Below, piece by piece: positions 8,645 through 17,923 of a stretch of DNA of 58,050 bases. A program made the translations under genes and the position numbers. How positions within the stretch are numbered: position 1 is the stretch's first letter; every line of letters starts with the position of its first letter. Source of the stretch: an uncultured Shewanella sp. (GTDB lineage Bacteria > Pseudomonadota > Gammaproteobacteria > Enterobacterales > Shewanellaceae); the NCBI RefSeq assembly GCF_947491715.1, contig NZ_CANLKR010000031.1, forward strand, positions 1 through 58,050, given 5' to 3'. The notes under the pieces were generated by a model. That model saw only the letters and a list, made by a program, of their open reading frames with translations, searched no databases and was not told the DNA's origin.

Positions 8645-10831
8645 TTAATGGTTTCTGTCTATTAATAATCCTTGAGTCATTAGCTGGCTATTGTGCCCAA
8701 AGGTAATACTTGCATTGGGCTCAATAATGAAAATTGCGTTAGGGGAAATAGACAGAGTCATGTCGTCACTAATGTGTAAATGGCTGCCTGAAGTTAGGGT
8801 AACCACTTGATAGCGCTTGATTTGAGTATCACCTGCAATGATAAAATTACCATCGAGTTCATATTCCGTTTCAAGGTTGTAGCCTGGGTCAATTTCAAAT
8901 GGATCGGAAATTTTCAAGTCATCTGGTAATTCAACAACTAAGCTATTCCTAGCGATATCATTTAAAATTGGTGAGTTACGATATTGGCTATAATTGACAC
9001 GTAAGCCATCAATCTCATTAGTTGCATGTTGAAAGTCTATGATTTTATCAGATATCTCAGAGATTAAATGACTTCCCCACCAGTTAAATTTGGCATTTAT
9101 GATGATTGATGATAAAGGAATTGAAGCCTCAAAAGAATGCTGACTTTCTTCTGCATACGCATGGAAAGGGTAGACCTGACTAAATAAGTGGATGTTATTA
9201 TCAATGAAGTCATTATATTCAATTAATGTTTCGACATTTTGAGTTTCTGGTACGACATCAATGCGTATGGCTTGCTCATTTTCAATGAAACGAGTACGGG
9301 TGATTTTTATTTTTGTTGGCTCATTGATAAGATTTAAAGAGGTGTTTGAGTTAATTCTTTCTGGATAGGTAATTGCTGGTACTAGATTGGCGTAAATGCC
9401 TTGTTGTGCATGTTGAACTTGTGAGTATCTAAGGTTTATTTCTGCTCCTTGAGAGACTTGGATCCCTTGCCACTCTTGGTTGATTAAGTGCGATGCAGCG
9501 CTAAAATTAACTCTGTTATGGGAGGCTCCGTTGGCATATAAGCTACCATTTAGATTTATTTTAGCGCCTTCTTCTGCAATAACTTGAACGCCTTCAAACA
9601 ATTGCCAGTGACCATCTACATTGATTTGACTATTTTGACGTAAGTAAATGACGGCGCCTGGTTCCGCAATAAACCTTGCTGTTTCAGTAATGGTGAGCAT
9701 GCTATTTTCACTGACAGTGAGCAAACTGTTTGCCGTAAGTGTTGCTAATTGGTATGGCTTGAATTGGGTATTTCCCGCAATTAAAAAATTACCATCCAAT
9801 TGATAATGACTTTCTCGATTGAATCCTGGATCTATGGTGATAGGGTCGTCTAATTTCCATTTTTGAGGTAATGCCAACATGAATGCATTGGTTAAAATGT
9901 CATTGTAGTAGATCGATTGCCTGTAATGACTGTAGTCGACCCTTAATGCATGGTTGTTTCGGCTCTCTTCGCTTGAAATGCTTTGGGTATCTCGAATACT
10001 TTGTTTTATTTGACTGGTATCGGTTGTAGACCACCAATTAAAGCGAGCATCAACAATGGATGGACTTAGTTCTGTACCATGAGTATGTGCTTGGCTAGAT
10101 GTATAAAGGTGGTATTCATTATCACTAAATTGATTGTATTGAATGTTGGAATCTAATTGGCCAAATGTATGTAACTCACTAATGTTGATAGCTGTTTGGT
10201 TATGACTGAAAGTACTATAGCGGACATTAAGTTGGCTGGTAGGCGTACTATTTATCGTGTTTGCTGTTTCAGTGTTAACATGGGTGTCTAAATAATTATT
10301 ATGGGTGTCTAAATAATTATTATGGGTGTCCGAATTAGCGGGGAACAAAATAGTGGTGCCGATTTGGGCGCGGATGGCATTGACTGCGTGGCTTATTTGA
10401 GTGTATTGCAAGTTCACTGTAGAGCCATTGTAAGTCGTTATGCCTTGCCAGTCGGTATTTGTTGGTGATAGCTGCACTGATTGCAATCTATTCATGTTGT
10501 AAGCATTGCCAAACGAGTTTAATTCACCATAAACCGCAATTTCAGCATTTTCACCAATATCAATATTAACCCCTTCTTCCAAAATTAATGCGGCATTTGG
10601 ATCAATTGTGATTTTCGCATCGGCGCTTAAATAAACATGGGTGTCTTGGGTAACGATGATCCTGTCACCGGCATCAATCTGAACATCTTGCTGTATAACC
10701 CATTGCTCTGAAGCGTAATAATCTGTAGCTAACGCTGAGGGTGATAAGATTAATGCTGTTATGCTTAAAGAGGTGAATGTCATCAAACTTGTGAAACGTG
10801 AAATAGAACCAATATAAGTACGCACAGTCAT
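8645..10831 (-). CDS. Secreted beta-helix-like protein with internal duplication
   Basis: Secreted or cell-surface protein of 728 residues with no assigned function. A signal peptide (about 1-35, ending SALA) is followed by short hydrophobic/Asn-rich repeats such as ITIDPNAALILEEGVNIDIGENAEIAV, typical of right-handed parallel beta-helices. It is built from two homologous halves: the block around DPGFNRESHYQLDGNFLIAGNTQ reappears about 320 residues later as DPGYNLETEYELDGNFIIAGDTQ, and the NWW motif (ARFNWWSTTD, AKFNWWGSHL) repeats too. A 21-bp in-frame tandem repeat encodes DTHNNYL twice. AAGGA lies close to the ATG at 10831. It is not part of any known flagellar operon and may be an adhesin or polysaccharide-active protein. 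Confidence 0.75.
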   Translation of the reverse strand: MTVRTYIGSISRFTSLMTFTSLSITALILSPSALATDYYASEQWVIQQDVQIDAGDRIIVTQDTHVYLSADAKITIDPNAALILEEGVNIDIGENAEIAVYGELNSFGNAYNMNRLQSVQLSPTNTDWQGITTYNGSTVNLQYTQISHAVNAIRAQIGTTILFPANSDTHNNYLDTHNNYLDTHVNTETANTINSTPTSQLNVRYSTFSHNQTAINISELHTFGQLDSNIQYNQFSDNEYHLYTSSQAHTHGTELSPSIVDARFNWWSTTDTSQIKQSIRDTQSISSEESRNNHALRVDYSHYRQSIYYNDILTNAFMLALPQKWKLDDPITIDPGFNRESHYQLDGNFLIAGNTQFKPYQLATLTANSLLTVSENSMLTITETARFIAEPGAVIYLRQNSQINVDGHWQLFEGVQVIAEEGAKINLNGSLYANGASHNRVNFSAASHLINQEWQGIQVSQGAEINLRYSQVQHAQQGIYANLVPAITYPERINSNTSLNLINEPTKIKITRTRFIENEQAIRIDVVPETQNVETLIEYNDFIDNNIHLFSQVYPFHAYAEESQHSFEASIPLSSIIINAKFNWWGSHLISEISDKIIDFQHATNEIDGLRVNYSQYRNSPILNDIARNSLVVELPDDLKISDPFEIDPGYNLETEYELDGNFIIAGDTQIKRYQVVTLTSGSHLHISDDMTLSISPNAIFIIEPNASITFGHNSQLMTQGLLIDRNH
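10281..10330 (-). repeat. 21-bp in-frame tandem repeat (DTHNNYL)
   Basis: TGGGTGTC starts at 10281, 10302 and 10323, an exact 21-bp period. On the coding strand each unit is GACACCCATAATAATTATTTA. The core GACACCCATAAT is shared with the non-coding motif at 6832 near the transposase. Confidence 0.9.
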
Positions 10832-11272
10832 TTCCTTTTAAATTTGTTGAGTACTTGGATAGCAATGAACGGGTGATCTTTATATCAATGCTATCGTTCT
10901 TGTCTTTCAATTGGCGCTACCTTACCCCTGAAGGAGTGGCAAATAAACCCTCCCTCATCACAAATTAAACATTTTATTAACAAATTGTGATGAAGATCGA
11001 ATAAATACTCGTCTTACGAGTTATCTAGAGGTTTGACCACTGTGTATGTGATATTTTGTAGATAATAAAATGTCAATTTAATTAAATGGCAGTCGATTAA
11101 ACTTAATGGATTATTCTGTTATAGAGGTGAAAGTATAGAGATGCTTTTTAGAGGCTAGAGCCATTTAGATTGTTCTTCGCGTGGATAAAGGAGTGTTGAT
11201 GTGTGGTGGAGCATGCTGATGCCAATCACCCAACATGTAGATGGGTGACTTCAATTTATTATCGAATTTATA
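10832..11272. other. Upstream region of the beta-helix gene
   Basis: No gene seen. An inverted repeat CATCACAA/TTGTGATG (10956-10963 and 10985-10992) lies about 125-160 bases upstream of the beta-helix gene start and could be an operator or leader hairpin. The flgL-operon terminator-like stem is at 11226-11248. Confidence 0.45.
11226..11248 (-). terminator. Hairpin at the end of the flgB-flgL operon
   Basis: The 7-bp stem TCACCCA/TGGGTGA lies 25 bases after the stop codon of the last gene. There is no clear T-run, so termination is uncertain. Confidence 0.4.
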
Positions 11273-12328
11273 CTAGCCTAACAATGACGACACTTGATTG
11301 CGATTAACGTTGGCTTGTGCCATGAGTGATCGTACATGGGCACTGAAAGGGCTAGGCTGCATGAGGGTATTAAGGCGCTGTAAAGTCGTCTGCACATCAA
11401 AATCGGGCTGTTGAGCCGTGTTGACCTGTTTAAGTTGTAAACGGATTTTTTGTTGTACTTCGCCTAATTCTTGCAATTGTTTTTCAATCTTACTCAAGGA
11501 TTTACTGATCTTGGCCAGGCTTTGCTTCAGTTCACTCTGGCTATTAAATTGCCATTCTCTTGGATCTTGCCAGTTAAGCTCTTCGATGACTTTAATTAAT
11601 CTGGGCTCTCCAGCTGGTAGGCGTTGACCTTGTCCCGTCATAAAGATGCCATCTTTTATTAGTTGCCACTGTTGCTCGTGAGTATTAAACAAACTAGGCA
11701 ATGTCTGCGTGCCCATTGCTTGATGAGTTGGTGCGTGTTGAGCTTGCAGTTGGATCCCCAGAGGTTGAAGACTTGCCGCTAGATGGCTCGATAAACGAGC
11801 TTGAGAGTAATTCGCCGGTAAGGTGATATTTATTGTAGTACCGCCGAGCTGTAAGCTAATGCGCTCGTCTCTGCTTTTAGGTTGTGTTAGCTCCACAGAT
11901 TTCAATCTAAATTGGCGTGGACTTGCTGGTCGGCTAGGGGAGATCACATTAAGCTGATGATCAATTAGGGCTTTACCTTGGTATTGGGGAGTGAGATTCA
12001 CTAATCTTTGCTGTAATCGTAAACAGGTTTGATCGGGCTCTGCGTGTATGGCTGAGGTATTTTTTAGCGATACATTGACTTGTTTTTTCAGTTTTTTAAG
12101 CAACTGAACCACTTGTTTTAAGCTATGTTCAGTGACTTGTGCTGCTGAAATCTTATGTTGCCCTTGGGTGACTTTTGCCCAGCGAACATAAGATTCCAGT
12201 CTGTGGGTCGGAATGGAGGACACTTTGGCCTGAACGTTTGGCAGAGATTGTGGCAGTTCACTGATCGGTGCACTAACAGTTTGACTGCGATGTTGAACAT
12301 TTAGGCTGTCTGTAACTCCATTAAGCAT
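11273..12328 (-). CDS. Divergent flagellin homologue downstream of flgL
   Basis: A 351-residue protein that I align by eye with flagellin. GQHKISAAQVTEHSLKQV (about 56-73) matches the flagellin helix ending GISLAQTAEGALQEV. LLKKLKKQV matches the ILqRMRELA segment. YQGKALID matches FNGKKLLDG. ISLQLGGTTINITLPANYSQARLSSHLA resembles the flagellin IN motif. The C-terminus AQANVNRNQVSSLLG matches AN-x-N-x-x-V-x-x-LLG of the flagellins here. The N-terminal D0 signature is absent, replaced by about 40 unrelated residues. The protein is rich in Lys and Gln and predicted coiled coil at about 265-305. It starts 12 bases after flgL in the same transcript. The role is unknown: a junction, cap or export-regulatory protein is possible. 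Confidence 0.7.
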   Translation of the reverse strand: MLNGVTDSLNVQHRSQTVSAPISELPQSLPNVQAKVSSIPTHRLESYVRWAKVTQGQHKISAAQVTEHSLKQVVQLLKKLKKQVNVSLKNTSAIHAEPDQTCLRLQQRLVNLTPQYQGKALIDHQLNVISPSRPASPRQFRLKSVELTQPKSRDERISLQLGGTTINITLPANYSQARLSSHLAASLQPLGIQLQAQHAPTHQAMGTQTLPSLFNTHEQQWQLIKDGIFMTGQGQRLPAGEPRLIKVIEELNWQDPREWQFNSQSELKQSLAKISKSLSKIEKQLQELGEVQQKIRLQLKQVNTAQQPDFDVQTTLQRLNTLMQPSPFSAHVRSLMAQANVNRNQVSSLLG

Positions 12329-12340
12329 AATTTTTTATCT

Positions 12341-13255
12341 CTATGTTTGGCTAAATAGCGAAAGTTTACTGATCTCAATAAAAGTGTATTGTGTGGCTTG
12401 AAGTGCCGTCATTAGTTTTGTTGATTCTGAAATAGAAGCAGCATAATCTAAATCTTTGATTTCACCTATGACTCCTTTACTAAAAATATTCATTTCTTCG
12501 TGAGAGGTTTTGGTTAAACTTAGGCTATTTTGCTTACCACCTAAATCTGTAATCGTTGCACTAATGCTGTTTAGGGTATCATCCAATGTGGCAAGCATAT
12601 CTTCAGCGGCGGTATCGAACCCAGCATCTCCCGGTGATAATGTGGGATCGTTTAACACTTCCATGTAAGCCTGAGCCTGATTGAAAATATCATTACTGCC
12701 ATTACTGAAAATGAAGGCTTCTGCAGTAACATTGGCTTCCATCCAGGTATTATTGGCTACTTGTACTTCCCGTTGGTTACTATCGCCTTGGTAGCTGTAC
12801 ACCCCACCAGTGTTCAGCAGGGGCTGAGTGTTGGTTAAATTACCAGAAAATAGGTAATTACCACTTTCATCGGTTGCATTGACTAATGACACCATGCTCT
12901 TCATGAGTTCTTTCATTTCGTCGCCGTAGGCGGCTCTATCTTCTGGTGACAAGCTGCCATTGTTAGAGGCAACGGCAATTTCACGTAAACGCCCTTGTAA
13001 ATCTATCATGCTGGATAAATGGGTTTCAGAGCGATCAAGGCCAGTACTGAGCGAGTCAATATTTTTGATGTATTGTGACGTTGCAGCGACATCGCGCTCA
13101 GTGCCTATGACTTGTACGGCACCGATAGGATCGTCAGAGGGCTTAAGCAGCTTAGTGTACGTTGCTTGCATTTCATTATGTCGAGCCATTTCAGCCGTTG
13201 ATTTTTGTAGGCTATACAGATTACTGCTGTACATGTTTTGCATACTAACGCGCAT
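12341..13255 (-). CDS. flgL: Flagellar hook-filament junction protein FlgL
   Basis: Hook-associated protein 3 (304 residues), which joins hook to filament. It begins MRVSMQNMYSSNLYSLQKS with the flagellin-type N-terminal helix and LLKPSDDPIGA, and ends with the FlgL-type ALQATQYTFIEISKLSLFSQ. AAGGAA precedes the ATG. It follows flgK by 11 bases and precedes the flagellin-like gene by 12. Confidence 0.95.
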   Translation of the reverse strand: MRVSMQNMYSSNLYSLQKSTAEMARHNEMQATYTKLLKPSDDPIGAVQVIGTERDVAATSQYIKNIDSLSTGLDRSETHLSSMIDLQGRLREIAVASNNGSLSPEDRAAYGDEMKELMKSMVSLVNATDESGNYLFSGNLTNTQPLLNTGGVYSYQGDSNQREVQVANNTWMEANVTAEAFIFSNGSNDIFNQAQAYMEVLNDPTLSPGDAGFDTAAEDMLATLDDTLNSISATITDLGGKQNSLSLTKTSHEEMNIFSKGVIGEIKDLDYAASISESTKLMTALQATQYTFIEISKLSLFSQT

Positions 13256-13266
13256 AATTTATTTCC

Positions 13267-14640
13267 TTAAATGCTGCTTAAAAGAGTTTGAAACAACTGA
13301 TCGGCCGTAGAGATAATTTTGGCATTAGCTTGATATTGTTGTTGGTATTGGATGAGATTCACTCGCTCTTCATCTAAATTGACGCCGCTAGTGCTCGACC
13401 ATTGAGCTTGTGCATTCATTTGTAATTGTTTACTGGTTTCAGCATTTAATCCGGCTTGACGTGCGCTTGAACCTAGTTGACCGATTTTGGCTGCAAAGGC
13501 ATCGCCCATAGTGGTAGTGGCATTGATAGAGCCAAAGGTAAAGCTAGTATTAACTATATTGACAAGATCTTTAAGGTTGCTGTTATCCCCTGGGGTACTA
13601 TCTTTACCAAAAGCCAGCATGTCAGAGGTAAAGCCAGATGTCAGGGTTAAGGTACCTGCTGGGTTGCCAGGATCATAGCTAAACAAATCGACTGTTGGAG
13701 TGGCACCATTAAGATCGGTACCATTTTTGAGTACGGTATTAAATTCATCCGCTAAGTTTTTAGCCATTTCGTTGGTAAAAGTGATGGAGTCTGCGAGATC
13801 GTTATCGCGATAGTCCAGTAACGCCCCTAAACTGCCACCAGTGCTTTCATCCACAGGAAAGCTTGACTGACCAAACTCAATACTCACTTGATTCAGTGTT
13901 GGATTACTATTGAGTGGTGATGTCACTAAAGTTGAGGTGATAGTGCCAGCAAGTAATGGCTGGCCTTGAGCCAATGAGATATTCACCATGCCATTGCTTT
14001 CTTCTGTGACGCGAATGTCGATAATTTTGGCAAGATCATCAATGGCAACATCACGGCTATCTAATAATGAAGCAGACGGATTGCCGTTATTGGCCGATGC
14101 TTGGATCTCTGTGTTTAAACGGGCAATAGTGTTAAGTTGCGTATTGATTTCATTGACCGAAGCGCCAATTTGGCTTTCTATTTGGGTGGTTTGTGTACTT
14201 AAACTATCGCTGATTGAGTTGATACGCTGGCTTAAGGCTTTAGCTTCATTGAGCACACCTTGGCGGTAAGCGGTTTCGCTGGGTTTTTCCATTGAGGCAT
14301 TGAGCGCTGCAAACAGGGAATCTAAGCCTTCAGAGATATTATTGCCGTCAGTATTGAAAATGGTTTCTACTTGACTGTGATAGCTTTGTTGAGTATTGGC
14401 GTAACCCACGCTACTGCTTGAATTCCAAAGCTGAGCGACTTGATATTGATCTGAAATGCGGCGAATGCCATCCACATTGACGCCAGCACCGCCGCCATAT
14501 TGCCCACCTGCTACCGAGCTGCTCATGACTTGTTGGCGTGAATAACCGACCACCGCAGCGTTAGCAACATTATTTGAGGTGGTATTTAAGGCTGCCATAC
14601 TGGCCGTTAGCCCTGACATACCAATATTGAGAAGACTCAT
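13267..14640 (-). CDS. flgK: Flagellar hook-associated protein FlgK
   Basis: Hook-filament junction protein HAP1 (457 residues, shorter than the ~550 of enteric FlgK, as in other lateral systems). The N-terminal rod/hook signature is MSLLNIGMSGLTASMAALNTTSNNVANAAVVGYSRQ and the C-terminus VNLDEERVNLIQYQQQYQANAKIISTADQLFQTLL is diagnostic. It is co-transcribed with flgJ upstream and flgL downstream. Confidence 0.96.
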   Translation of the reverse strand: MSLLNIGMSGLTASMAALNTTSNNVANAAVVGYSRQQVMSSSVAGGQYGGGAGVNVDGIRRISDQYQVAQLWNSSSSVGYANTQQSYHSQVETIFNTDGNNISEGLDSLFAALNASMEKPSETAYRQGVLNEAKALSQRINSISDSLSTQTTQIESQIGASVNEINTQLNTIARLNTEIQASANNGNPSASLLDSRDVAIDDLAKIIDIRVTEESNGMVNISLAQGQPLLAGTITSTLVTSPLNSNPTLNQVSIEFGQSSFPVDESTGGSLGALLDYRDNDLADSITFTNEMAKNLADEFNTVLKNGTDLNGATPTVDLFSYDPGNPAGTLTLTSGFTSDMLAFGKDSTPGDNSNLKDLVNIVNTSFTFGSINATTTMGDAFAAKIGQLGSSARQAGLNAETSKQLQMNAQAQWSSTSGVNLDEERVNLIQYQQQYQANAKIISTADQLFQTLLSSI

Positions 14641-14726
14641 GTTGTTTCCTTAATTTAGTCGAACAAAGCTGCTAATACCCATTCCCTATGTGTTCAGAGC
14701 GGGGGTTATACCGACATGCTTACGCT

Positions 14727-15155
14727 TTACTTCACGTTTATTGGCGTGATTAGCGCAGGCTGCATGGCTGTGGTTGATATATTGGTCGCAATATTAGCGG
14801 CGTTTTGTGTTGATATTTGTTCATTAGAGGCGACCGCTTCAGGGCGTGACTTAAGGGCGCTGGCTAATTGTTTGGTCATGACGCTGGCAAGGCCTGTGCT
14901 TTGCATTTGACTTAAGCGTCCGGCAAGCTCTGAGTCATGCCAATCACGATATAAGCTGTCTTTTTGCGCCGAGAGTGGGTTATCTTCATCCGCCATCACA
15001 TCGGATGCACTGCGCATTTGCTTTAGCACTGTTTGTAAAAACTGCGCTTCAAACTGCTGGCTGACCAGTTTTAGCGCACCGTACTCGCCGTTGCTTTTGA
15101 TAAGATCGCCAGCATTCGTTTGATTTAAGTAGCTATGTGAATTGTCGAGTTTCAT
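14727..15155 (-). CDS. flgJ: Rod-binding protein FlgJ without muramidase domain
   Basis: Rod-assembly scaffold of 142 residues. It contains only the N-terminal rod-binding domain (AQFLQTVLKQMRSASDVMADEDNPL, YRDWHDSELAGRLS) and lacks the C-terminal peptidoglycan hydrolase domain of enteric FlgJ, as described for lateral flagellar FlgJ. The ATG at 15155 is preferred; a GTG two codons upstream is possible. No strong ribosome-binding site is visible. A separate lytic transglycosylase must open the wall. Confidence 0.9.
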   Translation of the reverse strand: MKLDNSHSYLNQTNAGDLIKSNGEYGALKLVSQQFEAQFLQTVLKQMRSASDVMADEDNPLSAQKDSLYRDWHDSELAGRLSQMQSTGLASVMTKQLASALKSRPEAVASNEQISTQNAANIATNISTTAMQPALITPINVK

Positions 15156-15237
15156 ATGCACGCCATTACTGAATGTTAAAAAGCAAGCTTAACCGCCTAA
15201 TTGCTTAAGCGATAAGCTTGCTGGGGTTGAACCGTTA

Positions 15238-16368
15238 TTATATGACCACGAGCTCGGCTTCTAGTGACCCAGCTTCGTCTAAGGCTTGCAAAATAGACAT
15301 TAAGTCCATGGGAGAAGCACCTAGGCTGTTAATGGCCCTGACAATTTCTTCCAATGCAACCCCTTCTTCCCAGACAAACATATGTCCGCTGCCTGTATCG
15401 AGATCCACTTGGCTATCGGTTGTCACCACAGTACGGCCTTGTGCGACACCATAAATTGCACTGTTTGGTTGGCTGACTTGTGGTTTTTCGATAATGCTCA
15501 CGGTTAAATTACCATGGCTAACTGCCGCTTTTCGCACTACGACACCGCCACCCATAACGACTGTACCGGTTCGGCTATTAAAGACCACTCTGGGTGGTTT
15601 ACGCCCTTGTAGAATTTGCAGCTCTTCTAGCATGGACATGAAGGTAATACGTTCACGGTGAGATTTTGGGGCGCGGACTAATACCTTGCCTTTGCTGTCG
15701 GCTGCCGCGACATTTGGACCAAAAAGATCGTTGACGGCGCGTTCGATATTGCGAGCGGTTTTAAAGCTTGGGGCTCTAAGGTTCAGGACAATATGATCTT
15801 TGCCATGAAAGTTACTGGGAATTTCTGCTTCCAATATGGCGCCATTAGGAATATTGCCTACTGTGGTGACATTGACTGTCACTGAGGTGCCATTACGACC
15901 TTGAGCGGAAACGCCGCCAACGACTAAGTTACCTTGCGCCACGGCGTAGATTTCACCATCCACCCCTTTTAGCGGTGTCATTAATAGGGTTCCGCCACGT
16001 AAACTTTTCGCATCACCTAATGATGATACTGTGATGTCTATAGTTTGCCCTGGGCTGGTGAGCGCTGGCACGGTTGCATGCACGGCAACGGCGGCCACGT
16101 TTTTCAATTTAGGATCGATTCTATCGTCAAGTTGTACACCAAATTGTTTAAGCATATTGACAACAGATTGACTGGTAAATTTGACTTGAGTGCGATCGCC
16201 TGTGCCATTTAGCCCCACCACTAAACCGTAACCCACTAACTGGTTACCACGAATACCTTGTACATCGACAATGTCCATGAGATATCGAGTTTGGGTCGAC
16301 TCTTGGGCGAAACTTGGACCTGTGGTTAGCATCAAAAACACACTGGCGAGTAATGTTAATTTTTTCAT
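15238..16368 (-). CDS. flgI: Flagellar P-ring protein FlgI
   Basis: P-ring subunit around the rod in the peptidoglycan layer, 376 residues including a signal peptide (MKKLTLLASVFLMLTTGPSFA). The mature start is followed by the family motif YLMDIVDVQGIRGNQLVGYGLVVGLNGTGD. The frame is open to 16431, but the start at 16368 is chosen because it opens directly on the signal peptide and has a long AGGAAGGGG ribosome-binding site. The upstream stretch overlaps the end of flgH. Confidence 0.96.
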   Translation of the reverse strand: MKKLTLLASVFLMLTTGPSFAQESTQTRYLMDIVDVQGIRGNQLVGYGLVVGLNGTGDRTQVKFTSQSVVNMLKQFGVQLDDRIDPKLKNVAAVAVHATVPALTSPGQTIDITVSSLGDAKSLRGGTLLMTPLKGVDGEIYAVAQGNLVVGGVSAQGRNGTSVTVNVTTVGNIPNGAILEAEIPSNFHGKDHIVLNLRAPSFKTARNIERAVNDLFGPNVAAADSKGKVLVRAPKSHRERITFMSMLEELQILQGRKPPRVVFNSRTGTVVMGGGVVVRKAAVSHGNLTVSIIEKPQVSQPNSAIYGVAQGRTVVTTDSQVDLDTGSGHMFVWEEGVALEEIVRAINSLGASPMDLMSILQALDEAGSLEAELVVI

Positions 16369-16415
16369 TTTCCCCTTCCTTGCCGAAGTGAATCGAAGTT
16401 GGAATAAATCTCGCA

Positions 16416-17078
16416 TCATAATGGGAACCATGGACTGTTAAAGTAACGTGCTGCCCAGCCCATAGAGTTACTATCGGCAATGGCGCCTTGGCCACCATAA
16501 ATGATGCGAGCATCAGCAATTCTTTGAGAAGAAATGGTGTTGTCTGTACCGATATCATCGATACGAATAAGGCCAATTAAGCGCAAATACTCATCGCCCT
16601 GATTAAGCCTTAACCACTTTTCACCACGAATAAGGAGCGCACCATTAGGCAGTACTTTAGCAACGGTGACGGTAATGGAACCCGACAGTTGATTTTGCTG
16701 TGTACTGGAACCGCTGCCATCAAAGGCACGACCAAAAGATCCATCGGCATTGGCAGAATAAGCATTACCATCAATATCTGAGGTTAAACCGAAACCCATT
16801 TGTTGATCTTTGCTGGTTGAAGTATCAGCCTTTTTGCTTGAAAAGGTTTTTTCATCCAAAGCAACGGTGAGAATGTCACCTTCTCTAAAAGCACGCTTAT
16901 CTTTAAACAGGGTTAACATATAACCCTGACGATATAGGCTGCCATCTTTTGCCTCTGGTAGGCTGTAATCGATTTCTGGCGGTGCCCATTCAGCAAGACC
17001 GGGTTGGGTTTCGGCCTCTGGAAAATGGGCTGCACAACCTGATAATACTAACAGCACTCCTATCCATAAATGACGCAT
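16416..17078 (-). CDS. flgH: Flagellar L-ring lipoprotein FlgH
   Basis: Outer-membrane L-ring subunit, 220 residues. The signal peptide ends in the lipobox LSGC (Cys15), and FREGDILTVALDEKTFSSKKADTS and LIRIDDIGTDNTISSQRIADARIIYGGQG are family signatures. AAGGGA precedes the ATG. Confidence 0.96.
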   Translation of the reverse strand: MRHLWIGVLLVLSGCAAHFPEAETQPGLAEWAPPEIDYSLPEAKDGSLYRQGYMLTLFKDKRAFREGDILTVALDEKTFSSKKADTSTSKDQQMGFGLTSDIDGNAYSANADGSFGRAFDGSGSSTQQNQLSGSITVTVAKVLPNGALLIRGEKWLRLNQGDEYLRLIGLIRIDDIGTDNTISSQRIADARIIYGGQGAIADSNSMGWAARYFNSPWFPL

Positions 17079-17126
17079 TCGTATCCCTTATCGTATTGGT
17101 GTAAAGTGGAACAACATCAGTTTCGA

Positions 17127-17912
17127 TTAAAGAGACTGGTTGAGAAATTTAAGCATGTCATCTGACGCTGAAACGACTTTGGCGTTCATTTCATAGGCGC
17201 GTTGGGTTGAGATCATTTCAACCATTTCTTCAACAACATTGACGTTTGCACCTTCTAACGAACCTTGTCTTAATTGGCCCATGGCTTGATCGCCTGCAAT
17301 TCCTTCAATGGCGGTACCGGATGCGGATGTTTCGCGGTAAAGGTTGTCACCGCGCGCTTCAAGACCCGTTGGGTTACTGAAGTTGACGAGTGTGATTTGA
17401 CCGAGTTCTTGTGAGTCACTGTTACCGGCAATTTGTGCTGATACAGTACCGTCTGCTGCAATGGTGATGTTGAGTGCATCTTCAGGAATTTCGATATTTG
17501 GCACTAAAGGCAAACCTTGAGAGGTCACCATTAAGCCTTCACTGCTACGATAAAATTGACCGTTACGGGTATAACCAATATCGCCGTTTGCTTCTTCAAT
17601 TTGAAAGAAACCTTGTCCTTCAATGGCAATATCGAGCTGTTGGTTGGTCGTTAGCATGTCGCCTGTGGTGAAAACTTTTTGCGTGCCAACCACGCGAGTA
17701 CCTGTACCTAGCTGTAAGCCTGAAGGCAGTTGGTTGAGCTCATCAACTTGACCACCAGGTTGACGTTGTACTTGGTAGAAAAGATCGTTAAAAGCGACAC
17801 GGTCACGTTTAAAACCTGTGGTGTTAACGTTTGCCAAGTTGTTGGCAATGGTGGTCATTTTAACATCTTGAGCCGTTAGGCCTGTTTTACTTACCCATAA
17901 TGCTGATTGCAT
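17127..17912 (-). CDS. flgG: Flagellar distal rod protein FlgG
   Basis: Distal rod subunit, 261 residues, the usual length. N-terminal MQSALWVSKTGLTAQDVKMTTIANNLANVNTTGFKRDRVAF and C-terminal EMISTQRAYEMNAKVVSASDDMLKFLNQSL are canonical. AAAGGA precedes the ATG. It lies between flgF and flgH. Confidence 0.97.
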   Translation of the reverse strand: MQSALWVSKTGLTAQDVKMTTIANNLANVNTTGFKRDRVAFNDLFYQVQRQPGGQVDELNQLPSGLQLGTGTRVVGTQKVFTTGDMLTTNQQLDIAIEGQGFFQIEEANGDIGYTRNGQFYRSSEGLMVTSQGLPLVPNIEIPEDALNITIAADGTVSAQIAGNSDSQELGQITLVNFSNPTGLEARGDNLYRETSASGTAIEGIAGDQAMGQLRQGSLEGANVNVVEEMVEMISTQRAYEMNAKVVSASDDMLKFLNQSL

Positions 17913-17923
17913 TTTCTTATCCT

